DNA of 64,000 bases, taken from assembly GCF_000242455.2 (NCBI RefSeq), contig NC_019892.1:9496744-9560743 (forward strand), written 5' to 3'. The position numbers and the translations under genes were made by a program. The stretch's first letter is position 1, and every line of letters begins with the position of its first letter. The notes beneath the pieces were generated by a model, which saw nothing but the letters and a program-made list of their open reading frames with translations, had not been told where the DNA came from and ran no database searches. Below, in pieces: positions 27,960-37,909 of the stretch. The DNA comes from Singulisphaera acidiphila DSM 18658 (GTDB taxonomy: Bacteria > Planctomycetota > Planctomycetia > Isosphaerales > Isosphaeraceae).

Positions 27960-28009
27960 GGGTGGTTTCCAAACGGGAGGTTGCGAAGCGACAAATGGCC
28001 AGAGCAAAC

Positions 28010-31000
28010 TTATTTCGGCCGCGCGAAACCGGGCCGCATGCGATGGCCGCCCGCGGTCCCCAGTAAATGGCCTCGCCGGTTCGACCTCGTCAGGATCTCG
28101 CGGCCGAAGGTCTGCGAATAGTTGCCCCCTGGAACGCCGTCACGGTTACCGTCAAGGAACACCCCGGTGGCACTCGTCAATCCTTGCGGTGAGTCGCCCC
28201 GGACGGTCAGACTGTATTGCCATCGCAGGGGGAGGAGCCGGGTGGGATGGAGCGTCACGGTGTGCGTGACCGCGTCATAGGAAGCGTTTCTAAGGGCGAC
28301 CGGACGCCGGAGACGGCCACCGTGGGCGATGAGAACGAGCCTGTACTGGCTCAGCTCCTCGGCACGGGCCGCATCCAGCGCCTCGCTGAAGCCCAACACC
28401 AGTTGGGTCGGCTGGGCATGGACACCCTGGCGCACCAGGGACACAACCACCGGGGGTGGTATCGGAGCGGCCACGGTCACCGTAACAACCGCCACGTTGT
28501 TGGACGCAATGGGGTCGGACTGGTCAGACTGAGTCACCGTCACCACGCTGTTCAACGTGCCGGGGCTGGTCACCAGCGCAGTGATCGTCAGCGTCACAGA
28601 CTGACCACCGGAGAGTTCGGGAATGCTCCAGAGGCCGCTGGCCGGGTCATAGGTGCCCACGCTCGGCTGGGCCGAAATCAAGGTCAGGCCATCCGGCAGC
28701 ATGTCTTGCACCACCACCCCCGTCGCGGCGCTCGGTCCATTGTTCGTGAGCGTGTCGGTGATGGTGATCATATCCCCCAGCGTGGGCGTGGGGTCGTCAA
28801 TGGTTTTAACCACCTCCAGGTCCGCCACGAGGGGAGCCTGCGGATTGACCCCGATGCTGGCGAGATTGTTGTTGGGCACGATGTCGAACTGATCAAGCTT
28901 CTGGATCACGGCGACGTTCTGCTCGGAGGCGAGGCTCGTGACCCAGGCAGTGATCAGTAACTGCGTCGAAGCTCCCAGCGCCAGGTTTCCGATGAACCAC
29001 TGGCCGGTCGTCGGGTCATAGGTCCCGTTCCCGGAGGCCGAAACGAAGGTCAGGCCCGCAGGCAACAGGTCCTGCACCACCACCCCCGTCGCGGCACTCG
29101 GTCCGTTGTTGAGAACGGACAGGGTGAACACCACGTTGTCCCCCAAGAACGGGGCGGGGTTGTTCACCGTCTTGGTAATGGCCAGGTCCGTCACCCTGGG
29201 GCTCACGCTCGTGCTCGCCGAATTGTTGCTCGAGTCCGGGTCGGGCACGGCGCTGGCGGTCACGGACGCAACGTTCGACACGACGGCGAACGTCGTCACC
29301 CGGGCCTGAAGGACGAGCGTCACCACCTGGCCGTTGGCGAGCACCCCGACGTCCCAGAGGCCGGTGACACTGTTGTAGGTTCCCTGCGAAGGAGTCGCCC
29401 CGACAAATTCAAGGCCGGCCGGAAGGGGATCCGACACCTGAATACCTGTAGAGCCCACAGGGCCTTTGTTGGTCAGAGTGACGGTGAACGTCAACACTTC
29501 GCCGGCATTGGGTGTCGGGTTGTCCACCGACTTGGTGATGGCCAAGTCCGTCGCCTGGGGGCTCACGCTGGTGCTCGCCGAGTTATTGCTCAGGTCCGGG
29601 TCGGGCACGTCACTGGCAGTCACGGTCGCGACGTTCGACACGACGGCGAACGTCGTTCGGGCTTGGAGGACGAGCGTCACCACCTGGCCGTTGGCGAGCG
29701 CCCCGACGTCCCAGAGGCCGGTAGCACTGTCATAGGTTCCCTGCGAAGGAGTCGCCCCGACGAATTCAAGACCGGGCAGAAGGGGATCCGACACCTTCAC
29801 GCCCGTTGAATCCACAGGGCCGTTGTTGGTCAAGGTAATGGTGAACGTCACGATTTCGCCGGCATTCGGCGTCGGGTTATCCACCGTCTTGGTGATGGCC
29901 AGGTCCGTCACCTGGGGGCTCACGCTGGTGCTCGCCGAGTTGTTACTCGGGTCCGGGTCGGGCACATCACTGGCGGTCACGGTCGCGACGTTCGACACGA
30001 CGGCGAACGTCGTCGTTCGAGCTTTGAGGACGAGTGTTACCACCTGGCCGTTGGCGAGCGCCCCGACGTCCCAGAGGCCGGTGGCACTGTCATAGGTTCC
30101 CTGCGAGGGAGTCGCCTCAACGAATTCGAGACCGGCCGGGAGAGGATCCGACACCTGCACACCCGTCGAGCCCGTGGGACCGTTGTTGGTCAGGGTAACG
30201 GTGAACGTCGAGACATCGCCAGCGTTCGGTGTCGGGTTATCCACCGACTTGGTCACGACGAGATCGGCCGCCGGCGGGATGACCACCTGAGCCTCGGTGC
30301 TCGACGACGTCACGGTGAAATTGCCCGTGGCGCCGGTGGCCGTGATCGCCGCCTGGTTCGCGATCATGATGCTGTTCGGCGCATTCTGGTTGATCTGCAC
30401 ACGGAAGCGGATGGTGGTCGTCTCGCCAATGGCCAGGGTCCCGCCGGACGCAAAGCTCGCCCCTGCCCCAAGCCGGAACGCGACTCGATTGTTGACGGCG
30501 TCGAACTCCGCCTGGTCATCCCCCTCGCCGTCGCTCTTCGCCCCGGAGTTGGCGCCTGAGACGATCTGCAGCGATCCTGGAATGTAAGTGGTATTGGCCG
30601 GGATCGCGTCCGTCAGGAACACGTTCGCGGCGATGTCACCGCCTGTGTTCTCCACGGTGACGCTGTACTCGAGAATGTCGCCCTGCAGCGCGAACCCGCC
30701 GTTGAGGTCGGTGACGGTCTTGGTGCTCTGCAACTTCGGGGCGAACAGGTCGATGGCGGTGGTCACCACGCCGGGAAAGTAGGTCTCACCACCGGTGTTG
30801 AGCGTCACGGTGGCATTCGTGGCGCCATTGGGAATCGCCCCGGCGGGAGCTTGCACGATGTCGGCGTCGAACCCGAGCTGGTTGAGGTAATTCGGCGACT
30901 TCGTGTTTACCGCCTGGCCAAGGTACGAGATCGAGCTGTTGAAGAAATTGTCGCGAGGATTCTGGCTATCGCTCAGCGCCGTGCCATTGAGCCGCAAGGT

Positions 31001-31816
31001 GTCTCCGGTGGACCCACGGTCGCCCTCGTAGGCGACGACACCGATCTTGGCATTCACCGGCCCGGCCAGCGGCGTCTGGAAGCCACTGATCGGGATATCC
31101 ACATTACGATCGGGGGTAGGGCTACTCCGCACCACCGCAAAGCCGTCGAAGACCGTCAGGTTTCGCGGAGGCGCGGCCGGATCGCGGAAGGCCACCACCA
31201 GCGCCCAGCCTGCCTGCTTATCCGACCCGGTGGAAGCCTGGACATTCGCGACCCCGTAGGTGCCGCTCCCCGCGTTCTGGACCAGGCTGGTGACGTCGGC
31301 GAACGACTGATAGTCACCGCCGTTGGCCCCGACCAATGCCCCCTTGATCGGGAGATAGCCGTTCGAAGTCGGTGTCTGCAACAGCGACTGGGTCCGCAGT
31401 TCCGAGGAGGAGTCGGCCCCCCAATACAGGCCGGCGAACAACACCGTGGCCCCGACCGGCAGGTGCAGATCCGCCCGGCTGGAGTTAAACGTGGTCGGGT
31501 CACTATCCACATCCACGTAGACCATGCTGAAGTTATTATTGTTCAGCGCGGTGCCAATACCGGCCTGGGCCGCCGCCGCACCAGGGTCCGAAGCAGGCGC
31601 GGTCATGAGCGTGTTGGCCGCGAAGAGGATGTCACCCGTGTCGTTGGCGCTGAAGCGGGCCGTGAACGGCGTGATCACCGCCGGCGCGATCCGGCCTTCC
31701 AGCTCCTCAAGCCACACCCGAGAAGCCCGACGGAGAGCCTGGGTACGCCTCGCGACTCGGCTCGCGCTCGTCGCCGAGGGTCGATCAAACCAACCAAGCG
31801 GAAATTGACGGCCCAT
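28010..31816 (-). CDS. Secreted DUF11-repeat (Ig-like) protein with LEPR-type motif
   Basis: The 1268-residue surface or secreted protein starts at ATG 31816, with GGAGG eight bases upstream; the longer frame from 31954 has no such site. After a basic N-terminus it carries LEELEGRIAPA, a LEPR-like motif of planctomycete extracellular proteins. Residues about 55-420 form an N-terminal domain (for example VFDGFAVVRSSPTPDRNVD). About six DUF11-type Ig-fold modules follow, four of them close copies beginning AITK-(T/S)-VDNPTPN and running through TNNGP-x-GSTG, SDPLPAGLEFV and ATPSQGTYDS. The C-terminal about 150 residues contain VLGFSEALDAARAEELSQY and end in a basic tail. DUF11 modules act as rigid spacers, so a surface stalk or adhesin role is plausible. 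Specific partners are unknown. Confidence 0.87.
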   Translation of the reverse strand: MGRQFPLGWFDRPSATSASRVARRTQALRRASRVWLEELEGRIAPAVITPFTARFSANDTGDILFAANTLMTAPASDPGAAAAQAGIGTALNNNNFSMVYVDVDSDPTTFNSSRADLHLPVGATVLFAGLYWGADSSSELRTQSLLQTPTSNGYLPIKGALVGANGGDYQSFADVTSLVQNAGSGTYGVANVQASTGSDKQAGWALVVAFRDPAAPPRNLTVFDGFAVVRSSPTPDRNVDIPISGFQTPLAGPVNAKIGVVAYEGDRGSTGDTLRLNGTALSDSQNPRDNFFNSSISYLGQAVNTKSPNYLNQLGFDADIVQAPAGAIPNGATNATVTLNTGGETYFPGVVTTAIDLFAPKLQSTKTVTDLNGGFALQGDILEYSVTVENTGGDIAANVFLTDAIPANTTYIPGSLQIVSGANSGAKSDGEGDDQAEFDAVNNRVAFRLGAGASFASGGTLAIGETTTIRFRVQINQNAPNSIMIANQAAITATGATGNFTVTSSSTEAQVVIPPAADLVVTKSVDNPTPNAGDVSTFTVTLTNNGPTGSTGVQVSDPLPAGLEFVEATPSQGTYDSATGLWDVGALANGQVVTLVLKARTTTFAVVSNVATVTASDVPDPDPSNNSASTSVSPQVTDLAITKTVDNPTPNAGEIVTFTITLTNNGPVDSTGVKVSDPLLPGLEFVGATPSQGTYDSATGLWDVGALANGQVVTLVLQARTTFAVVSNVATVTASDVPDPDLSNNSASTSVSPQATDLAITKSVDNPTPNAGEVLTFTVTLTNKGPVGSTGIQVSDPLPAGLEFVGATPSQGTYNSVTGLWDVGVLANGQVVTLVLQARVTTFAVVSNVASVTASAVPDPDSSNNSASTSVSPRVTDLAITKTVNNPAPFLGDNVVFTLSVLNNGPSAATGVVVQDLLPAGLTFVSASGNGTYDPTTGQWFIGNLALGASTQLLITAWVTSLASEQNVAVIQKLDQFDIVPNNNLASIGVNPQAPLVADLEVVKTIDDPTPTLGDMITITDTLTNNGPSAATGVVVQDMLPDGLTLISAQPSVGTYDPASGLWSIPELSGGQSVTLTITALVTSPGTLNSVVTVTQSDQSDPIASNNVAVVTVTVAAPIPPPVVVSLVRQGVHAQPTQLVLGFSEALDAARAEELSQYRLVLIAHGGRLRRPVALRNASYDAVTHTVTLHPTRLLPLRWQYSLTVRGDSPQGLTSATGVFLDGNRDGVPGGNYSQTFGREILTRSNRRGHLLGTAGGHRMRPGFARPK
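29164..30240 (-). repeat. Three near-identical 357-360-bp tandem repeats (DUF11 modules)
   Basis: Units at about 29164-29523, 29524-29880 and 29881-30240 share long identical stretches, such as the segment containing GGGCTCACGCT(G/C)GTGCTCGCCGA. The close DNA identity implies recent duplication or gene conversion. More diverged modules flank them on both sides. Confidence 0.85.
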
Positions 31817-32272
31817 GAGAGCCTCCGGTTGCATTGATGTGGGGATAAGAGCATCAGCAAACCGGCGAAGCTCAGGAATCGCCCTCCTTGGCGGGCACGA
31901 TCGCGATAAATCGGAAGTGCGCCTCGCCTTACGGTCGGTCGAAGTCCACCGCAACCCTCAAGATCAAGGCCGACGACGAATCGCCACTCATTCGGCCTGA
32001 TGAGCGAGTCCGGAATACAGCTCCAAGCTAGGAGCAATAAGCAAGCGGAAGCGATGAGAAATATTCGACAGTATGGGGAATGTAAGCAACTTGTCAAGAA
32101 ATCCCATGTACGATCATCGCGATTTATCCCCAAATGCCACGGCAGCGAATCTCGCAAAAGGATCTCTGACACACACACATGCAAATCACCCTGCAACCAT
32201 GACTGGCCGAGCCGGTTTCAGCCCACCTCTCCGCGTTCCCGAAGAAGCAGAGGCGACCGGGCCGAGTCGGAG
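31817..32272. other. Intergenic region, no recognised gene
   Basis: About 455 bp between the DUF11 gene start and the end of the serine hydrolase gene, both on the minus strand. Apart from GGAGG before the DUF11 start, no motif is recognised. Part of the region (around 32040-32200) is more AT-rich than its surroundings. Confidence 0.4.
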
Positions 32273-33424
32273 TCACGGCTTCTCTTTCAAGGGGGACGCC
32301 CCTTCTTTGTCCGAAGGCGAGGCCTCTTTACGGTTGCCTGTGTGATTCGGTTTCTCACCCAGGGTGACCGCCGCCAGGTCGTCGGCCAGCGCCCAAGCGT
32401 CCGTCCCTTCGACGTTGCTCAGGACGACGACGCAGACCCCATCATCGGGAAACCGCAAGAACCGTGCCACGAACCCGTTGATCCCACCGCCGTGGGAGAC
32501 GCTCCTCCGGCCAAACTGCTTCGTGATCACCCAGCCGTAACCGTAGCCTTCCTCGATGGGGGTGAACATCGCCTCGCGAGCCGCCTGGGGCACCAGCATT
32601 TCGGTCAAGAGGGCCCGGTCCCAGAGGAAAAGGTCGTCAACCGTCGAATAGAGGGCCCCGGCGGCGTGGGGAACCGTCATATCAATGAACGAGGCATTGA
32701 CGCGAAACGGCCCGCGCCCGGCATAGCCCGACGCGCGGTGCTTGAGGACCGGAATCGGGTTATCATAGCCCGTCGACTTCATCCCGAGCGGGTCGAAAAT
32801 CGCCTCCTGAAGCACGCTCGCATAAGGTTTCCCCGAGACTTTCTCAATCAAGTAGCCGAGCAAGACATAACCCGAGTTGCTGTACTCAAACTGCTCGCCC
32901 GGCTTGAACTCAAGCGCCTTGCCCTTGAAGCTGTCGACCAGGTTCTCCAGCATCATATGCCGTCGCATCATCTCCGGGTATTCGGGAAAGCCGGTGAAGT
33001 TCGGGATCCCCGAGGTGTGGGTCAGCAGATGCTGCACACAGATCTCATCCCATGCCGCCGGGGCGTCAGGAAGGTATTTTTTGATTTTCTCATGGACGTC
33101 GATCTTGCCCTGTTCCTGCAAGATCATCACCGCCATCGCCGTGAACTGCTTCGTGATCGAGCCGACCCGAAACTTGGTCTCGGGCGTGTTGGGAACGTCA
33201 TGCTCGAGGTTGGCCATGCCGTAGCCCCGCCGCACCAGCACCTTGCCGTCGCGTGCCACCAGAATCGAGCCGCTGAAGCGATCGCGCTGAACACGTGCCT
33301 CCAGGAACTCCTCCACCTGAGAAGCCAGGTCCTCCGCCCGAGCCGTGACCGAGAGAGCGAACGAAGGAATGGCCAGCAGGGCGAGCGGAACCAGGACCGA
33401 CATCCGGCATCGAACTCGTCTCAT
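32273..33424 (-). CDS. Serine hydrolase, class C beta-lactamase/DD-peptidase family
   Basis: The 383-residue exported hydrolase of the Beta-lactamase (PF00144) family starts at ATG 33424, with GGAG ten bases upstream and a signal peptide (VLVPLALLAIPSFALSVTARA). All three active-site motifs are present: S89-x-x-K92 in VGSITKQFTAM, Y181-S-N183 in FEYSNSGYVLLG, and HGGG in SHGGGINGF near residue 345. The tail after about 365 is low-complexity and charged. Such proteins act as penicillin-recognising enzymes, D-aminopeptidases or esterases; the motifs do not separate these. It is flanked by unrelated genes and is probably monocistronic. Confidence 0.9.
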   Translation of the reverse strand: MRRVRCRMSVLVPLALLAIPSFALSVTARAEDLASQVEEFLEARVQRDRFSGSILVARDGKVLVRRGYGMANLEHDVPNTPETKFRVGSITKQFTAMAVMILQEQGKIDVHEKIKKYLPDAPAAWDEICVQHLLTHTSGIPNFTGFPEYPEMMRRHMMLENLVDSFKGKALEFKPGEQFEYSNSGYVLLGYLIEKVSGKPYASVLQEAIFDPLGMKSTGYDNPIPVLKHRASGYAGRGPFRVNASFIDMTVPHAAGALYSTVDDLFLWDRALLTEMLVPQAAREAMFTPIEEGYGYGWVITKQFGRRSVSHGGGINGFVARFLRFPDDGVCVVVLSNVEGTDAWALADDLAAVTLGEKPNHTGNRKEASPSDKEGASPLKEKP

Positions 33425-33899
33425 AGCAGCAGTTCTCCAACCTTGAAGCTCACAGCGACTTGAGAGGCTCGACACAGCCAACCCCGTACTCAACAAAAAA
33501 AGGGGCTCTCAATGGTTCCCCCATTGCCTCGGACGGGGCCTCCACGCCACGGCCCATTTCCGGTGGGCCATGTCCACCCTTTCGAGGGACACGGATACCT
33601 TGCGTATTGAACCGGAGCCGGGGGCCCCCGACAAGGTCGCACTTCTTGGCGGAGGTTTCCCGAGGATCAGATTTCCTGCAACCACAGACCAAAACGTGAA
33701 AAATGGGAGCGACGAAGGCCGCCGGGTTGAACGGCCTGACCGCCTGCGCATTCGCGAGGTTCCTCAATGGAACCGAGAAAAACCTTGGCGGACCGTTGCA
33801 CGTTCGAGCATCGCCCTGCGGATCAGTGAGGTATCGAGGTGACCGAAGTCGAGTCGCCCGAGACCGTGAAGTGCCCTGCTAACCAAGGAGTCGGATCTC
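33425..33899. other. Divergent intergenic region
   Basis: About 475 bp between the serine hydrolase and the Gly/Tyr-rich protein. It contains a small stem, GGCCCA / TGGGCC (33551-33556 and 33564-33569), and an AAGGAG ribosome-binding site before 33900. No gene is recognised in it. Confidence 0.4.
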
Positions 33900-34274
33900 A
33901 TGCGTATCCTTCAGGTGGCGGCCCAACTGTTCGGCATGGCGGCGGTCGCGGTCGGTTGCTTGACCGCCAGTGAGGCGAAGGCGGATTATCCCTACGGTGG
34001 CGGCTATGGGGGAAACCAGCACAGTGGCTACCGTGGCGGATACGGTGGTGACTATTGCGGTGGGTACGGTGGCTACCATGGCGGGCATGGTGGCTACCGC
34101 GGTGGGTCTTTCCCCAACCGACCGGGGTATGGTCGACCGCCCCTGTACAACCGACCGGGGTATTATGGCCAGCCACCGTTGCCTGTCTACCGCACTCCCG
34201 GTGGCGGCCTGGTAGCGAACCGGCCAGGCGATGGGATCCCCCCGATCTACGTCCGTCGCCCTCTCCCCTGGTGA
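33900..34274 (+). CDS. Small secreted Gly/Tyr-rich protein
   Basis: This 124-residue protein has an AAGGAG site ahead of its ATG and a signal peptide (MRILQVAAQLFGMAAVAVG) ending near EAKA-DYP. The mature part begins with a run of GGY-type repeats (YGGGYGG, RGGYGGDYCGGYGGYHGGHGGY, about residues 30-68, with several His and one Cys). It then becomes Pro-rich with NRPGYG and NRPGYYG. No known domain is visible. Such composition is typical of disordered, self-associating envelope or matrix proteins. A strong hairpin follows, so it is probably transcribed alone. Confidence 0.78.
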   Translation: MRILQVAAQLFGMAAVAVGCLTASEAKADYPYGGGYGGNQHSGYRGGYGGDYCGGYGGYHGGHGGYRGGSFPNRPGYGRPPLYNRPGYYGQPPLPVYRTPGGGLVANRPGDGIPPIYVRRPLPW

Positions 34275-34297
34275 CCCATCAACGGGAGAAACGCAAA

Positions 34298-34326
34298 GCG
34301 GCCCCGGACGCGCTGTCCGGGGCCGC
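34298..34326 (+). terminator. Terminator hairpin
   Basis: A perfect 12-bp stem GCGGCCCCGGAC / GTCCGGGGCCGC with a 5-nt loop lies 23 bp after the Gly/Tyr-rich gene and 70 bp from the end of the convergent cytochrome gene. It may serve both. Confidence 0.7.
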
Positions 34327-34393
34327 TCGCATTTGGCGACTCAACCAAGGAACGTGATGACCTTGGAAACTTGTCCCAGCCGGGCAAATCCAT

Positions 34394-37378
34394 CTAGTCA
34401 ACGAACACGAATTCATTTGTATTCAAAAGCAGTCGGCAGGCGTTGGCAAGGCCGTGCTTTGTCGCGAAGGCAGCCAGCACTTCGCGTTCCTCGAGGCGCG
34501 GCGGACGGCCGAGCGCCAGGTGGTACGCTTCGTCGATCCGCCGGACCGGGTCATCGCTCAGGGCTTCGAGCCGGTGGGCGAAGGCCCGCGACTGCTGGAT
34601 CATGAACCGGTCGTTGAGCAGGGCCAGGGCTTGCAGAGGGCTGATGGTGGCCGCGCGGACCGGGGTGTTGATATTCGGGTCGGCGCAGTCGAGCGATTCG
34701 AGGAACGGGTGGGGCACGCTCCGCACGATGAATCGGTAGACCGTCCGTCGGCGGGTCTCGGGGCTATCCGTTCGGGCGGGGTCGCCATGGTCGTAGATCG
34801 GCGAGTGGTCGTCCTTGAACCGGAAGGGCTCGAAGCCCGGTCCCCCCATCTTCGAGTCGAGCGTACCGCTGACGGCGAGCACGCCGTCGCGGAGCGACTC
34901 AGCGTCGAGCTTGGTCCGGTTCATCCGCCAGAGCCAGCGGTTATCCCCATCCTGGGCGGCCGCGTTCGGCTCGTGCCGCGACGATTGGCGGTAGGTCGCG
35001 CTGCAAACGATCGCCCGATGCAGGCCCTTCAGCGACTGGCCGTTGTCGAGGAGTTCGGTCGCCAGCCAGTCGAGCAACTCGGGATGAGACGGTGTGGATC
35101 CGTTCCGGCCGAAGTCGTTGGGCGTGTCGACCAGGCCACGGCCGAAGTGGCCGTGCCAGAGCCGGTTCGCGATCGAACGCCAGGTCAGAACGTTTCGGAC
35201 GTTACCGATCCATTCGGCGAGCGCCACGCGACGTGCTCCCTCATCCTTCGCCCCGGTCGCGCTGAAGTCGGAATCAAGGCCGGCCAGGCACGACAAGGCA
35301 CCGGGGCCAAGAACTTCGCCGGGCTGCTCGACGTCACCACGGTTGAGCAGGTGGATCGTTCGTGGAGTGCGCGCGACCACGGCGTAGACCTGATCGGCCG
35401 CCAGGAGTGCCTTGACTTGCCCATCGAGCGCGGAAAGCTCCGTGACGGTCCGATCGATCCCGTCTCGGATCCCGGTATCAACCTGCGACTCCTTCAGAGC
35501 TTCATAACGCGATCGGGTCTCCTGCAACTGGTACTGCAACGCGAGCCGTTCGCGAGCCACCGGGTCGGCAAGATCCTCGAGTGAGGTGCGGCTATTGAAC
35601 CCGTCAACGAGCCGAGCCCGGCCCCACCGGCCCGCTTCGATCGAGTCGAGCGCGGTGACTGCGGCCACCGAGGCGCGACGGCCCTCGGAGATGACGTCCA
35701 ACTCGCCGAGCGCGAAGACGTAGTCGTCGGTCCGCTTCCAGAGCCGGCTGGCCGTGACCCGGAGAAATCGCGCAGAGGCTTGACCGGGGCGAGGGCGGAC
35801 GAGGTAAGGGACAAGGCCCGGGTTGGTGAAATCGGCCATCGACTGGTCGACGATGACCACGGGGCGGGCGAACGTTGGCTCATCGGCCAGCTCGACCCGG
35901 AACCGGACGGGGAAGCCGAACCCAGGGGTATCCGCGAAGTCAGTCGGCCGCGCCGGGAAGAGGCGGACCTCGTCGATCGGGACCGCGCGACCGAGGTCCA
36001 CCTGGACCCACTTCACGACGTCGGGTGTGGGGGCAATACCGCTGTGATATCCGTTGGACGGACTGAGGGCCGATGACTTCGGGCCGGGCAGAGCGGCGAG
36101 TTGCCCGCGAAGCATCCCGAGTTCATCGTCAAGTTGGACGAGTTCCGGGCTCGTTGTGGCATCGGCCTTGGCCTTGAGGCTTGCGAGGCGGGCGGTGAGA
36201 TCCTCTTTGCTCGCCTCGATCGCGGCTCTTTTGGCGGCCGACTCGCGTCCGAGAAAGGGCCGCTCGCCGCGTTCGACCCCGGCAAAGACAGCCTGGAGGC
36301 GATAGTAGTCTTTTTGAGGGATCGGGTCGAACTTGTGGTCGTGGCAGCGGGCGCAGTGGACGGTCAGGCTCTGGAAGGTGGACATCGTGCTGGCCAGCAT
36401 GTCGTCGCGATCGTTGAGGCGGGCCTTCTCCTTGTCGACGGTCCCTTCGCGAAGCTCGATGTGTCCGACGAAATCCCAAGGGCCGGCCGCGACGAATCCG
36501 GTGGCGATGACGCCGCGTGGATCGCCCGGCCAGAGCACGTCGCCGGCGATCTGCTCCTGGATGAAGCGGGCGTAAGGGACGTCGTCGTTGAGCGACTGGA
36601 TGACGTAGTCGCGATAGGGCCAGGCGTGGTCGCGCCGCTTGTCCTTGTCGTAGCCGTGGGTATCGCCGTAGTGGACGACGTCGAGCCAGTGCCGCCCCCA
36701 ACGCTCACCGTACCGGGGCGAGGCGAGCAGGCGGTCGACCAGCCTCTCATAGGCGTCAGGCCGAGGGTCGCCCACGAAGTCGTCAGCCTCCTGCGGCGTG
36801 GGAGGAAGCCCGTGGAGGTCGAACGTCAAGCGGCGGATCAGGGTCCGGCGGTCGGCCTCGGGGCTCGGGACCAGGCCCTTTTCTTCCAGGCGGCTGAGGA
36901 TAAACGCATCGATCGGCGTGCGGAGCCAATCTTGGCGCACGATCATGGGAAGCTTGGGCCGGACCAAGGGACGGAACGCCCACCAGGCCCCGGCCTCGGG
37001 ACGCCTGGCTTGCAGCGTCAGCCCCTCCGGCCAGTGCGCCCCTTGCGCAATCCAGGCGCGGACGCTGGCCACTTGCGCCGGCTCGAGCGGCCCCCCGGTC
37101 TTGGGCATCTCCGGCGGCTCGCCCGAGATCGAGTCCAGCAGCAGACTCTCCTCAGGCCGGCCCGGCACCACCGCCGCGCCGCTCTCGCCCCCGGCCTCCA
37201 AACCTTTGGCCGTCGCGAGCGAAAGCTTCGCCTTGGGCGAAGGACCGCTGTGGCAGCCCACGCAGCGTGCTTCCAGCATCGGCGCAACCTGTTCGCGGAA
37301 CAGGCGATCGTCCGCCCCGATCGCCGCGACCGGCCCGGCCAGCAAGCCCCCAAGGAAGGCCACCAAGCATTTTTTCAT
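34394..37378 (-). CDS. PSD1 and planctomycete cytochrome c domain protein (DUF1549/DUF1553)
   Basis: The 994-residue exported protein starts at ATG 37378 (MKKCLVAFLGGLLAGPVAA signal), six codons inside the longest frame. Domain order: a planctomycete cytochrome c (PSCyt1) domain with heme motif CVGCH (C39, C42, H43) at about 25-100; DUF1549 (PSCyt2) at about 140-370 with LTFDLHGLPPTPQE, a YGERWGRHWLDVV stretch and a second CARCH motif; a central discoidin-like region at about 440-540; and DUF1553 (PSD1) at about 660-950 with NRLWHGHFGRGLVDTPNDFG and ATYRQSSR. The family is thought to act in periplasmic electron transfer or oxidative degradation, but its reaction is unproven. A DUF1501 partner gene is normally adjacent and is absent here. 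Confidence 0.92.
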   Translation of the reverse strand: MKKCLVAFLGGLLAGPVAAIGADDRLFREQVAPMLEARCVGCHSGPSPKAKLSLATAKGLEAGGESGAAVVPGRPEESLLLDSISGEPPEMPKTGGPLEPAQVASVRAWIAQGAHWPEGLTLQARRPEAGAWWAFRPLVRPKLPMIVRQDWLRTPIDAFILSRLEEKGLVPSPEADRRTLIRRLTFDLHGLPPTPQEADDFVGDPRPDAYERLVDRLLASPRYGERWGRHWLDVVHYGDTHGYDKDKRRDHAWPYRDYVIQSLNDDVPYARFIQEQIAGDVLWPGDPRGVIATGFVAAGPWDFVGHIELREGTVDKEKARLNDRDDMLASTMSTFQSLTVHCARCHDHKFDPIPQKDYYRLQAVFAGVERGERPFLGRESAAKRAAIEASKEDLTARLASLKAKADATTSPELVQLDDELGMLRGQLAALPGPKSSALSPSNGYHSGIAPTPDVVKWVQVDLGRAVPIDEVRLFPARPTDFADTPGFGFPVRFRVELADEPTFARPVVIVDQSMADFTNPGLVPYLVRPRPGQASARFLRVTASRLWKRTDDYVFALGELDVISEGRRASVAAVTALDSIEAGRWGRARLVDGFNSRTSLEDLADPVARERLALQYQLQETRSRYEALKESQVDTGIRDGIDRTVTELSALDGQVKALLAADQVYAVVARTPRTIHLLNRGDVEQPGEVLGPGALSCLAGLDSDFSATGAKDEGARRVALAEWIGNVRNVLTWRSIANRLWHGHFGRGLVDTPNDFGRNGSTPSHPELLDWLATELLDNGQSLKGLHRAIVCSATYRQSSRHEPNAAAQDGDNRWLWRMNRTKLDAESLRDGVLAVSGTLDSKMGGPGFEPFRFKDDHSPIYDHGDPARTDSPETRRRTVYRFIVRSVPHPFLESLDCADPNINTPVRAATISPLQALALLNDRFMIQQSRAFAHRLEALSDDPVRRIDEAYHLALGRPPRLEEREVLAAFATKHGLANACRLLLNTNEFVFVD

Positions 37379-37909
37379 GATCATCCCATTTCGCATCGTG
37401 AGGCACTTGGGCTTGGGTCGCGGGCATCCCGCCGATTTCTGGGAGCCCCGAAGGGGCGGCCGTCAATAGCCAGGGGCGCAAGCCCCTGGATGTGATCCAA
37501 ATAAAAACATCTTCATTATTTCGCCACTCTCCCCGCCGCGGCTGGCAAAGGCCGCCATCCCCCTGGCAAGCGTGCCCGCGAACAGGAAAGGGGCAAACGG
37601 CCGCCCTGTCGCTAACGCGTGTGTGAGCCATTCTACGACAAGACGGAACAGACGCAACTCGTCGGTCAACCGCTACACCATCGACCGCAGAACGGATGCA
37701 TAAAGCCAAACAAATGATTGCCGGACAGGGGTATGACCCAAGGGAGAACGACCACAAGCGAGGCAGGAAATGAGTCAAGCCCGGGCAGGCTCGACTTGGA
37801 GGCAGGCTGAGAAATGGGAGGGAGTGGACCGCGTCGCTCTTTTGGATGAGTCAGGGAGCAGTCCACGGCCCCGGCCTTCGGGTTCGAAGGCCGGGGCTGT
37901 GGGTGGATA
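37379..37909. other. Intergenic region with a strong hairpin at its end
   Basis: About 530 bp between two minus-strand genes. Apart from the hairpin at 37868-37897, it holds short frames without recognisable domains. Confidence 0.4.
37868..37897 (-). terminator. Terminator hairpin of the LEPR protein gene
   Basis: A perfect 12-bp stem GCCCCGGCCTTC / GAAGGCCGGGGC with a 6-nt loop, 12 bp beyond the stop codon (37910) of the minus-strand gene. Confidence 0.65.

Noticed and set aside
30851..31837. A 328-codon plus-strand frame opposite the DUF11 gene
   Set aside because: Shadow of the DUF11 protein N-terminal domain; no recognisable family and Arg/Gly-rich composition.
32000..33463. A 487-codon plus-strand frame opposite the serine hydrolase
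   Set aside because: The minus strand has a signal peptide and all three beta-lactamase-family motifs; the plus frame has none.
36101..37495. A 464-codon plus-strand frame opposite the PSD1 cytochrome gene
   Set aside because: The minus-strand frame has two heme motifs and three known domains; the plus-strand translation is compositionally biased shadow sequence.
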